A stretch of DNA of 6,658 nucleotides from JAHBVL01 sp964461025 (GCA_964461025.1 CAYWSE010000125.1:1-6658), one strand, 5' to 3'. Positions 1 through 6,190 are shown, counted from the stretch's first letter. The notes: generated by a model from the letters alone, not told the origin. Translations and numbers: made by a program.

Positions 1-122
1 TCCCCAGCGATTGAGCCTGTAGCAGCGGCGCCACCGAGACCGAGGAAACCCTTGAGAATGGAGCGACGAGAAGCGCCCTGCCCAACGAGTCGGGTGATTG
101 CGTCGAAGCGTCGATCGTCCAT
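1..122 (-). CDS. N-terminus of an exported protein with a Tat-like signal (partial)
   Basis: Only the first 40 codons lie in the window; the gene runs off the left edge. Reading leftwards from the ATG at 122-120, the frame is open to the edge. An AAAGGGGG Shine-Dalgarno sits about seven bases upstream (near 130-137), which supports this start. The N-terminus is short and charged (MDDRRFDAITRLVG), followed by SRRSILK at residues 18-24, close to the Tat consensus SRRxFLK, and then a Gly/Ala/Leu-rich hydrophobic stretch from about residue 25 to 40. This arrangement is common in secreted or surface proteins of Thermomicrobia-type Chloroflexota, where the mature part varies widely, so the signal says export and nothing about function. 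The gene is divergent from the LuxR-type gene across a 382-bp gap. It is too little to name a family. Confidence 0.7.
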   Translation of the reverse strand, partial: MDDRRFDAITRLVGQGASRRSILKGFLGLGGAAATGSIAG

Positions 123-237
123 GCAGGACCCCCTTTGCGACTGTACGCATTCAGCGGCCGCCAACGTGAACCTCAAGACCGGGCCACGATCCGCGGCAAT
201 CCGTTGAGTCCCTCAGGGCATCGTGCATGCGAACGTT

Positions 238-267
238 GCAGACCTTCCGACGAGACGAATGGTCTGC
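238..267. repeat. Inverted repeat GCAGACC / GGTCTGC with 16-nt spacer
   Basis: The arms at 238-244 and 261-267 are perfect 7-bp complements. The spacer has weak additional TTC/GAA pairing potential. There is no T-run on either side, so this is not a typical terminator. It lies in the likely 5' leader or promoter region of the leftward gene. It could be an RNA hairpin or a protein site; no family is recognised. Confidence 0.4.
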
Positions 268-296
268 CCTCTTCCGTTTCGACGATAGGGGAGGGA

Positions 297-329
297 GACG
301 GATCCGCATATCCGTCCCTGGACGGATAT
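297..329. promoter_or_regulatory. Perfect 22-bp dyad with a third half-site: candidate operator
   Basis: Arms ATATCCGTCC (308-317) and GGACGGATAT (320-329) are exact reverse complements separated by only CT. A third copy of the half-site, GACGGAT (297-303), lies just upstream and pairs equally well with ATCCGTC (310-316), giving three alternating half-sites in 33 bp. A perfect 10+10 bp dyad with a 2-nt centre fits a dimeric regulator site better than an RNA hairpin, since a 2-nt loop is too tight without fraying. It sits about 175 bp upstream of the LuxR-type start and 175 bp upstream of the divergent start, so it could serve either. The cognate protein is unknown; the adjacent HTH protein is a guess only. 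Confidence 0.5.
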
Positions 330-479
330 CGGCCCCAGCACCTACTGATTCCTGAGAAGACGGGGGAAAAATGGCCTGATGCGCCGGGAGTACAAACCTT
401 CCTATCCGGCCGGCAGCGTATTTCCATCCACCAATGCGTGGGTACCCTGCATGTTCGTGTCGGAGGCTGGCTGGGACAA

Positions 480-491
480 TCGATGCATCGA
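480..491. promoter_or_regulatory. 12-bp palindrome TCGATGCATCGA abutting the Shine-Dalgarno
   Basis: TCGATGCATCGA is a perfect palindrome whose last base is the first base of the AAAGGAG Shine-Dalgarno (491-497) of the LuxR-type gene. A protein bound here would block transcription elongation or initiation close to the start. Because it has no loop, it would not form a stable RNA hairpin. It may be an autoregulatory site, but a 12-bp palindrome of this composition can also occur by chance. Confidence 0.3.
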
Positions 492-504
492 AAGGAGAGT
501 ATCG

Positions 505-894
505 ATGTCAACAGTTGCCTCCGAACTCAGTGAAACCTGGACCCTTCGCCGTCGCAGCGCGACGCAGATGACGCAACATTCGCCAAGTTACCGGCTCGAT
601 CTCGATGTCGACCGGGAGTTTCAGGAGATCGCTCCAAAGGCGACGTCGTCACTGACGATCGTGCCGCAACGATCAGGCGATGCGGATGCGAGTCCGAACA
701 AGCGGTTGACCTGCCGCGAGCTGCAGGTGATCGAACTTGTGGCCACGGGCGCCACGGACCAGGAAATCGCCGACAGATTGTTCATTTCTCGCCGGACCGT
801 GACTTCCCATATGGCCAGCATTCTGGCGAAGCTGGGCGTGGGGAATCGCACTGCGGCGGCCGTGCATGCCGCCAGGTCCGGACTCATCGTGTAG
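505..894 (+). CDS. Small LuxR/GerE-type helix-turn-helix transcriptional regulator
   Basis: A 129-residue DNA-binding protein. The C-terminal half, residues about 67-129, is a complete LuxR/GerE HTH: LTCRELQVIELVATG opens the domain, DQEIADRLFIS is the scaffold helix and turn, RRTVTSHMASILAKLGV is the recognition helix and following helix, and NRTAAAVHAARSGLIV closes it. In this family the domain binds DNA as a dimer. Residues 1-66 match no domain I recognise; there is no receiver domain (no phospho-acceptor pattern), no autoinducer-binding domain and no NTPase. The HTH resembles the C-terminal tip of large MalT/LAL-type regulators but stands alone. I chose the ATG at 505 over the in-frame ATG at 379 because AAAGGAG (491-497) is seven bases upstream, whereas the extra 42 codons look non-coding. 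A terminator follows. It converges with the ABC importer operon; its targets and signal are unknown. Confidence 0.88.
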   Translation: MSTVASELSETWTLRRRSATQMTQHSPSYRLDLDVDREFQEIAPKATSSLTIVPQRSGDADASPNKRLTCRELQVIELVATGATDQEIADRLFISRRTVTSHMASILAKLGVGNRTAAAVHAARSGLIV

Positions 895-920
895 GCAAGC
901 GGGAGCTTGGGAAACGGGGA

Positions 921-969
921 AACCCGGGTCGTGCGCTGGTGGCCTTCGACGCGCGCGGACCGGGTTTTT
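921..969 (+). terminator. Rho-independent terminator of the LuxR-type gene
   Basis: AACCCGG (921-927) pairs with CCGGGTT (960-966), and after single-base bulges TC/GA and GTGCGC (931-936) / GCGCGC (951-956) extend the stem around a 14-nt loop. TTTTT (965-969) closes it. It begins 26 bases after the stop codon at 894. Read on the other strand the T-run is short and interrupted, so termination of the convergent operon here would be weak. Confidence 0.75.
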
Positions 970-981
970 CCGTTGGTGGGG

Positions 982-1142
982 TTCGTAGGCCGTAATTCGT
1001 AGGCAGTAGACCGGAGTCCGCAGTCCGCGGTCCGAAGTCCGCAGCATACGAGCCAAGGCGTTCGATTGCGGTTTACTATCTACTATCTACTATCTACTAT
1101 CTGCGATCTACGAATTGCGGTCTACGACCTACGAATCTCGAC
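982..1142. repeat. Heptanucleotide-phased repeat region between convergent genes
   Basis: From 982 the sequence falls into consecutive 7-mers in one phase for about 160 bp. TTCGTAG occurs at 982 and 996. TCCGCAG, TCCGCGG, TCCGAAG and TCCGCAG follow from 1017 to 1044. There are four near-identical units at 1073-1100 (TTACTAT, then CTACTAT three times). CTGCGAT, CTACGAA, TTGCGGT, CTACGAC and CTACGAA run from 1101 to 1135, and TTGCGGT also occurs at 1066. The left TTCGTAG units are reverse complements of the right CTACGAA units (1108, 1129), so the array has an imperfect dyad and could form a long, interrupted hairpin. It reaches the ATPase stop codon (1142-1144). Unit divergence is too high, and units too short, for CRISPR. 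It resembles short tandem heptad repeats known from cyanobacteria in style only. Confidence 0.75.
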
Positions 1143-2302
1143 TATTCCCCCGGATAGATCCGCTCGTCGGTTTGTGGGTCGAAGATAAAAACGTGGCCCC
1201 AGTCGATCGCTACATCGACTTCGTCCCCTTCGGCGAAAACGTGGGTAATCGGCGCCACCGCTCGCAAGGTGTTTTCGCCGACGGTGACCTCGTAGAGCAC
1301 CTCCGTGCCAAGCACCTGACGTGTGTAGATCGAGCCCCGCGTGGTGTCATGCCCCGCTCGTCGTAAAAGCCGCAGATACTCGGGCCGCACGCCAATCGTC
1401 ATCTCGTTGCCGGTGAGGAGGGATGCGACGGTTTGCCGGATTTCCGAGGGAATGTCGAGTTTCCAGTCACCGGAACCGAACAGGGTGACACTCGCGCCTC
1501 CTTCGCCGATCGTGGTCGGTATGAAGTTGATCGGATGCGCGCCGATGAACCGCGCCACCCAGGCGTTGCGCGGATGCTGGTAGAGATCGAGCGGACCGCC
1601 CAGCTGCACGAGCAGACCTTCGTTCATCACGCCGATCCGGTCGGCGATTGCCATCGCTTCTTCCTGATCGTGCGTGACGAAAACCATCGTCGTTTCCACC
1701 TCGCGGTGGATGCGGATCAGCTCCGACCGCATCTGGCGGCGCAGCTCGGCATCGAGACTGGAAAAGGGCTCGTCGAGAAGAAAAAGCTGCGGTCGCCGCA
1801 CCAGCGCCTTGGCGATCGCAACGCGCTGCCGCTGTCCACCGGAGAGCTGGTTGATCTTGCGGTCGAGCATCGAAGTCAATCCGAGAATACCGGCGACTTC
1901 CGTCGTTCGCTCGGCGACGACGTGCTTGTCGACCTTCTGCGTTTTCAGCGCGAACCCGATGTTGTCCCGCACATTCAGGTGGGGATAAAGGGCGATCGAC
2001 TGAAAAACCATCGCGATATCGCGTTCCTCCGGCGGTAGTTTGTTGACGATTTTCTCGCCGAAGAGGATGTTTCCTGACGTGGGCGTTTCGAGCCCGGCGA
2101 GCATGTTCAAGGTGGTTGTCTTGCCACATCCGGAAGGACCGAGCAGTACCAGCAGCTCACCATCTTGGATATCGAGATTGAGTCCGCGCACCGCGTGAAA
2201 ACCCTCGAAGCGCTTTTCCACATCCTGCAGACGAATCGAAGCCGAGCGGCTCTCTTCGCCTGGGAGCTGATGTCGTGCGGTGGTTGCTGGTGATGCGCTC
2301 AT
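1142..2302 (-). CDS. MalK/UgpC-type ABC importer ATPase (CUT1-like)
   Basis: A 386-residue ATP-binding subunit that powers the importer from the cytoplasmic face. The order is complete: Walker A GPSGCGKTT (55-63), Q-loop at Q101 in VFQSIALYPHLNV, signature LSGGQRQ (153-159), Walker B LFLLDEP (173-179) with catalytic E178, D-loop SSLD (181-184), and switch histidine H211 in FVTHDQEEAM. Residues about 240-386 form the MalK-type C-terminal beta domain (YQHPRNAWVARFIG, then IGVRPEYLRLL near 303-313, ending FDPQTDERIYPGE), which in this family couples the ATPase dimer to regulators. The length is typical for carbohydrate-importer ATPases. I chose the ATG at 2302 over an in-frame TTG at 2332, because GGAG lies six bases upstream of the ATG and the TTG has no ribosome site. 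The gene begins 30 nt after the permease stop, so the two are co-transcribed. With a fused permease, two copies would assemble on one channel chain. Confidence 0.93.
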   Translation of the reverse strand: MSASPATTARHQLPGEESRSASIRLQDVEKRFEGFHAVRGLNLDIQDGELLVLLGPSGCGKTTTLNMLAGLETPTSGNILFGEKIVNKLPPEERDIAMVFQSIALYPHLNVRDNIGFALKTQKVDKHVVAERTTEVAGILGLTSMLDRKINQLSGGQRQRVAIAKALVRRPQLFLLDEPFSSLDAELRRQMRSELIRIHREVETTMVFVTHDQEEAMAIADRIGVMNEGLLVQLGGPLDLYQHPRNAWVARFIGAHPINFIPTTIGEGGASVTLFGSGDWKLDIPSEIRQTVASLLTGNEMTIGVRPEYLRLLRRAGHDTTRGSIYTRQVLGTEVLYEVTVGENTLRAVAPITHVFAEGDEVDVAIDWGHVFIFDPQTDERIYPGE

Positions 2303-2332
2303 GAGGTTCTCCAGGATGTCGCGATCAGACAA

Positions 2333-4324
2333 TTACAGCGGATCGACCAGGTTCAGACTGCGAATCCGTCGCTGGAACAAGTAGGCAATAACAGCCGGCG
2401 GAATGATGCCGATGATCGATGCGGCAGCCAGCTCGTTGGGCATCGAGATCTGGAAGAGCATCGTCGGCAGCACCGGTGGAAATGTCTGGGCGGTGGAGCC
2501 GGCAGTCAGGAACTGGGCGAACGCGAACTCGTTCCAGCAGACCATGAAACTGATTGCGGTTGCCACCGCGATGCCGGGCCACGACATCGGCAAGATGACT
2601 TTGCGGAACGCCTGGAAACGCGTGTTGCCATCCACCCGTGCGGCATTTTCAACGGTGCGTGGCAATGACGAAAAGAAGCTGGTCAGCACCCAGACGATCA
2701 TCGGCACGGTCAGCGTGAAATAGATAATCACCAGACCCTGCAGCGTTCCGAGCAGACTCAGTTTCGAATACAGATAGAAGAACGGTATGACGATCGAGAT
2801 CGGGGGATACGACCGGGTAGCCATGATCCCGAAGAGCAGTGCGGTTTTCCCACGGAAGACGAGGCGACCGAGCGCGTACGAGACCGGCAGCGCCACGAGC
2901 ATTGTTCCAGCTGTGACGATGACGGCAAGTTTTGCGCTGTTGATCAATCCCTGCCGGATGATCGGGGCCTGGCCGAGGGGCAGGAGCTCCTCGCCGTTTT
3001 GCCCGGTTGCCGGCCGTCCCAAAACCCGCAGGTAATTGCTGAATGTGAGATCGTGGGGAAAGAGATTTGTGGGAATTGTCAGCAACTCGGTCTTGAACAT
3101 CAGCGACATATTGAGCAGCCAGTAGATCGGGATGAGTGTCCAGATCAGCAGAAGGAGAGCGGCGCAATAGATCACGATCCTGCGGACTGTTCCGCCCGCC
3201 TGAATGAGGAGCCCGCACACTCCTGCCAGGAGAGCGATGCCGACGAGCGCTCCGGCGATCGTGACCATCATGTCGGGATAACTGCGAGCTGCCAGGATGA
3301 TGCCGAGGAGTACGATTGCCCCCAACACACCGGTAAGGACCCGGCCACGCTTCGAAAACTCCTCGTCGGCGAAGACCTCGTCGCCTTCCTCGGCATTGTT
3401 CGATTTTCGCCGGTAGAAGAGGAGCAGGAAGTAGATCGTGGTGATAACCATCGTGAAGAGAACGAGCAGCCAGCCAATTGCCGCGCCATAGCCGTACTGG
3501 CGCTTCTGGAATGTTTCGAGATAGACCGCCCAGCTGAGCGTCGTCGAGACATCGCCCGGACCACCGTTGGTGAGGAAGAAAATCGTATCGAAGGCGCGAG
3601 CAGCTTCGACGGTGATGAGCACCATCACGATCAGCATCGGCGTCTTGATATACGGAAACACGACGTGCCGGAAACGGCCGAGCGCGCCAAGCCGGTCGAC
3701 CTTTGCCATCTTATAGAGATCGTCGGGAATAACTTGCAAAGTCGCAAGAATGAAGTACATGCCGAGAGGGGCAATTTGCCAGGAATGCGCGAGCGCGACA
3801 CCCGGAACCGCCCAGCGCTCAGTCAGGAAATTAAACGAGCTGTCAGTAATACCCACTTTTTGCAGAATCGAGCTGAACATGCCCCACTCGGGACTGTAGA
3901 GATACCGCCAGGTAATGGCGGTGGCATAGAGAGAGACGGCCCAGGGCAGAATGACGATCGTCATCAGGAGCGGCCGGCCCTTGAATTTCTCGTTGAGGAG
4001 GAGTGCTCCGCCAATTGACGCTGCCAGGCTAAAAAGCGTCACCAGGATCGTGTAATAGATGGTGACGCGGAAGGCGTGGTGAACCTGGGCGGAGTTGATT
4101 GCGTCTCGATAGTTCTGCAGCCCGACCGATTCGACCGTGTTGAAGATCAAGTCGATCCGCTGCAGGCTCATCCAGATCGAGTAGCCGATCGGATAGGCGA
4201 CGACTGCCGCCAGCACGATGAGCACGGGCAAGACAAGGAGCAGCGCGAATTGCGTCTCGCTCAGGCGCGACGAACTCCATCGCTTTGGCACTGCATGAAC
4301 GCCAGGAATCGAATCTGCAGCCAT
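2333..4324 (-). CDS. Fused MalF-MalG-type ABC importer permease
   Basis: One chain of about 663 residues carrying both halves of a carbohydrate-type ABC channel, normally two ~300-residue proteins. The MalF-like half (residues about 20-304) has six predicted helices (26-54, 85-110, 118-143, 171-197, 228-251, 279-304) and an EAA-type loop near 202-230 (YKMAKVDRLGALGRF...FPYIKTP). A charged linker follows (305-328, RRKSNNAEEGDEVFADEEF), then two extra helices (330-347, 353-376). The MalG-like half (382-663) has six helices and a better EAA loop (557-585, ENAARVDGNTRFQAFRKVIL then P). EAA loops contact the ATPases; both are present, so both docking sites should be kept. The two added helices preserve the cytoplasmic orientation. 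An in-frame GTG at 4423 would add 33 residues, but that stretch holds a strong hairpin and no ribosome site, so I prefer the ATG at 4324 (AGG seven bases upstream). The reading frame is open throughout. Substrate unknown. Confidence 0.88.
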   Translation of the reverse strand: MAADSIPGVHAVPKRWSSSRLSETQFALLLVLPVLIVLAAVVAYPIGYSIWMSLQRIDLIFNTVESVGLQNYRDAINSAQVHHAFRVTIYYTILVTLFSLAASIGGALLLNEKFKGRPLLMTIVILPWAVSLYATAITWRYLYSPEWGMFSSILQKVGITDSSFNFLTERWAVPGVALAHSWQIAPLGMYFILATLQVIPDDLYKMAKVDRLGALGRFRHVVFPYIKTPMLIVMVLITVEAARAFDTIFFLTNGGPGDVSTTLSWAVYLETFQKRQYGYGAAIGWLLVLFTMVITTIYFLLLFYRRKSNNAEEGDEVFADEEFSKRGRVLTGVLGAIVLLGIILAARSYPDMMVTIAGALVGIALLAGVCGLLIQAGGTVRRIVIYCAALLLLIWTLIPIYWLLNMSLMFKTELLTIPTNLFPHDLTFSNYLRVLGRPATGQNGEELLPLGQAPIIRQGLINSAKLAVIVTAGTMLVALPVSYALGRLVFRGKTALLFGIMATRSYPPISIVIPFFYLYSKLSLLGTLQGLVIIYFTLTVPMIVWVLTSFFSSLPRTVENAARVDGNTRFQAFRKVILPMSWPGIAVATAISFMVCWNEFAFAQFLTAGSTAQTFPPVLPTMLFQISMPNELAAASIIGIIPPAVIAYLFQRRIRSLNLVDPL

Positions 4325-4367
4325 GGTCTGCCTTGCGTTGTTGAGAGCGATCGGACTCACGCTTCGG

Positions 4368-4403
4368 CCTGGACTGCCGGCGTGAAAACGACGGCGGTCC
4401 AGG
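4368..4403 (-). promoter_or_regulatory. Intercistronic hairpin between binding-protein and permease genes
   Basis: CCTGGAC (4368-4374) and GTCCAGG (4397-4403) are perfect 7-bp arms. Inside, after one mismatch, GCCG (4376-4379) pairs with CGGC (4392-4395), and after another, CG pairs with CG around a 6-nt loop. There is no T-run after it, so it is not an intrinsic terminator. In binding-protein-dependent sugar operons, hairpins at this position are known to protect the upstream binding-protein message from 3' exonucleases and keep it in excess over the permease. That role is inferred here. Confidence 0.6.
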
Positions 4404-4451
4404 TATGAATGCAGGGGCGACACTACTGGATGCAGGTCACCCAGATTTCAG

Positions 4452-5909
4452 CTAGGTCGTGTAGCGCTCTGCCAGCTCTTCGGCGAGAGACTTGAGGTTT
4501 GCGTGAACTTCCTCGACTGGCGCCTGACCGAGAATGGCGCGAGGCAGCTCGGTCATGGCTGTCGCATTCCATTCTTCCCACCAGAACGTCTGCCAGACCT
4601 TCGGCGAGGCTCCGGCATTGAGGATGCTGTTCAGCGTGTCCAGAGAGAGCGTTTCTGGCATCCACGAGTCATACGCGGCGATGACTTCTTCGTCTTCGAG
4701 GACCGCACTGTAACCGGAGTTGAGCGCAGACTCGATCGCCCAGCGCTTGGCCACGAAGAGGATATCCTCATGGTTCTTGTAGCCGAAGAAACCGCCCAGC
4801 CGGTACTTGCGTGCGAGTTTGTCGTCACTGTCGTTTCTGGCCGGTATCGAATAGATGCCCTCGTCGATCAGGCCCCACGGCTGATCGACAACCGGCAGCG
4901 CGGTGAATGAGCCAGCGATCGGTGACCGGGCCGGGTCATTGAAGACCTTGAGATCGTAGATTTGCTGCGGGCTGAACGCATATTCGCCCGTGGCGAAGGC
5001 GTCGATGAAGTCGGCTTCGCCCATGTTGAAGACGCCTTCCGGCACCAGCCCCTCTTCGTAGATCGAACGCCACGTGTTGAGCACTTCCAGCGATGCATCA
5101 TCGAAGACCGGCACGTTGTTGTCATCGAACAGGACCGCGCCGACATTCATGCACTCAAAGACATAGCCCCAAGAAGGTCCGAACCAAACGCCGGAGGTGA
5201 ACCAGTGCGGCAGATATGGCACGTCGACAACGCCGTCAGCCTTGAGCGCCCGAATCGTGTCGTACAGCTCCGCCCATGTCTTTGGATAGGCATCGGCGGT
5301 GATTCCCGCCTGATCGAGGATTGCGGTATTCGTGGCGATCGTGCCGCGAATTGAGACGAAGTACGGGAGACCGTAGAGCTCGCCGTTGATCGTCATCGAC
5401 TCGCGCACGCCCGGGTACATGTCGGCCTTGGCCGACTCCACATCCCACCAGCGCTCGTAGTTGTGCACCCAACCGGGAATCGACCAGCGATAGAGTGTGG
5501 CCGGGTTGGCATAGGCCAGGTCGAGCGGTTGATTGGAGACATGGAAGTTCTCCATGATGCCGATGTAGTCGCCGGTAATCGTCTGATAGTCGGCCGTCTC
5601 GCCATAGGCTTCGTTGAAGCGAGAGGTGTTGTCGATCACGACTTCCGGCAAATAGTTCCAGCCGCGGAAGACGAGCGATTCGGAGGTGTCGGCATCAGCG
5701 CCCGGAGCGCTGACAGCCGCCGCCTGGGCGACCGATTTGGTGAGTGAAAAATGTGGTTTGGGCGCCGCGGCGACTTCTCCGCGGTCGAGGTAGGCGACGA
5801 TCGCCGGTGTGGCGATGCCGGCTGCGGCGGCCCGCTTGACAAGATCGCGCCGGCTAATCAGACCCTTCTGGTAGTCACTGAATAGCTGATAGGTTGGTTT
5901 CTTCGCCAT
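4452..5909 (-). CDS. Tat-exported ABC solute-binding protein (family 1, sugar-type)
   Basis: A 485-residue extracytoplasmic binding protein that should capture the ligand and deliver it to the fused permease. The N-terminus carries ISRRDLVKRAAAAG (18-31), a twin-arginine signal with a short hydrophobic core to about residue 40, then an Ala/Pro-rich spacer (46-75). There is no lipobox cysteine, so export by Tat without a lipid anchor is expected. The rest has family-1 binding-protein features: ING-ELYGLPYF (about 174-184) followed by NTAILDQAGI and PKTWAELYDTIRALKADG (about 194-226), FIDAFATGEYAFS (about 301-313), and WGLIDEGIYSIPA (345-357). Many Trp and Tyr residues could stack on a sugar-like ligand. 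Length is at the long end for the family. The ATG at 5909 has AAAGGA about eight bases upstream. First gene of the operon; the permease follows after a 127-bp gap with a hairpin. Ligand not predictable. Confidence 0.9.
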   Translation of the reverse strand: MAKKPTYQLFSDYQKGLISRRDLVKRAAAAGIATPAIVAYLDRGEVAAAPKPHFSLTKSVAQAAAVSAPGADADTSESLVFRGWNYLPEVVIDNTSRFNEAYGETADYQTITGDYIGIMENFHVSNQPLDLAYANPATLYRWSIPGWVHNYERWWDVESAKADMYPGVRESMTINGELYGLPYFVSIRGTIATNTAILDQAGITADAYPKTWAELYDTIRALKADGVVDVPYLPHWFTSGVWFGPSWGYVFECMNVGAVLFDDNNVPVFDDASLEVLNTWRSIYEEGLVPEGVFNMGEADFIDAFATGEYAFSPQQIYDLKVFNDPARSPIAGSFTALPVVDQPWGLIDEGIYSIPARNDSDDKLARKYRLGGFFGYKNHEDILFVAKRWAIESALNSGYSAVLEDEEVIAAYDSWMPETLSLDTLNSILNAGASPKVWQTFWWEEWNATAMTELPRAILGQAPVEEVHANLKSLAEELAERYTT

Positions 5910-6190
5910 CGATCAGTCCTTTCACAGCACATTTCCAGACGTCCGGCCCTTGCCGGAAGTGCATCTGATGACTCTGCCTTTGCGGTCCCTCCTTTGTTGT
6001 TCGTTATCTCATCAGTTTCTCGGTACCCACACTGGTGTTGCCACATGGTAACCGGGTTTCACAATCGTGCAAATGGGTCTCATGCACAATGAAATCGATC
6101 ACCAGCCAGCGGCAGGAACGACCGTCTGGACCGGCGGACAGATTTCGAGAGCATGTTCTTGAAGTCTTGTCGATCGAATGGGAGCGGTGT
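5910..6190 (-). promoter_or_regulatory. Leader and probable promoter region of the importer operon
   Basis: This 281-bp gap lies between the CsoR-family gene and the binding-protein gene, both leftward, so the importer promoter is expected here. The best -10 candidate on the minus strand is GATAAC (complement at 6003-6008), preceded by TGA as an extended -10, but no good -35 is seen and support is weak. Further upstream, GTGCA (6067-6071) and TGCAC (6083-6087) form an interrupted inverted repeat that could be an operator. No T-run terminator is visible behind the CsoR-family gene, so read-through is possible. Confidence 0.4.
5942..5957 (-). repeat. Short perfect hairpin in the binding-protein leader
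   Basis: TCCGGC (5942-5947) and GCCGGA (5952-5957) pair perfectly around a 4-nt loop. It ends about 32 bases upstream of the binding-protein ATG and leaves the Shine-Dalgarno free. It may stabilise the 5' end of the message. No downstream T-run argues against a terminator. Confidence 0.4.

Larger units (their letters stand above)
123..504. other. Divergent intergenic region, 382 bp, rich in inverted repeats
   Basis: This gap separates the leftward exported-protein gene from the rightward LuxR-type gene, so promoters for both should lie here. Open frames cross it on both strands, but none has a convincing ribosome site or recognisable protein features. Visible structure is a 7+7 bp inverted repeat (238-267), a cluster of three alternating ACGGAT half-sites including a perfect 10+10 bp dyad (297-329), and a 12-bp palindrome next to the LuxR Shine-Dalgarno (480-491). 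I could not place a convincing -35/-10 pair for either gene. Confidence 0.6.

Noticed and set aside
135..533. 132-residue plus-strand open frame, and a 112-residue frame opposite it
   Set aside because: No ribosome site, no recognisable domain, low-complexity composition typical of G+C-rich non-coding frames, and overlap with inverted repeats.
1015..1100. CRISPR-like array
   Set aside because: Units are 7 bp and contiguous with no unique spacers; there are no cas genes in the window.
1433..2038. 201-residue plus-strand open frame antisense to the ATPase
   Set aside because: Shadow of the ATPase, whose full set of ABC motifs leaves no doubt about the coding strand.
2303..2332. Extension of the ATPase from a TTG at 2332
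   Set aside because: No ribosome site, while the ATG at 2302 has GGAG six bases upstream.
2999..4018. 339-residue plus-strand open frame antisense to the permease
   Set aside because: Its residues (rich in Glu, Arg, His, Asp) mirror the hydrophobic codons of the permease on the other strand, which has clear domains; this is a shadow frame.
4325..4423. N-terminal extension of the permease from a GTG at 4423
   Set aside because: No ribosome site, and the stretch holds a strong hairpin; the ATG at 4324 leaves a normal permease N-terminus.
5987..5995. Excellent Shine-Dalgarno (AAAGGAGGG) on the minus strand in the importer leader
   Set aside because: No ATG, GTG or TTG lies at a workable distance after it, the next ATG being about 23 bases away, so it probably does not mark a small gene.
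5858..6046. 62-residue minus-strand frame overlapping the start of the binding-protein gene
   Set aside because: No ribosome site at its start, no domain, and it overlaps the better supported gene in another frame.
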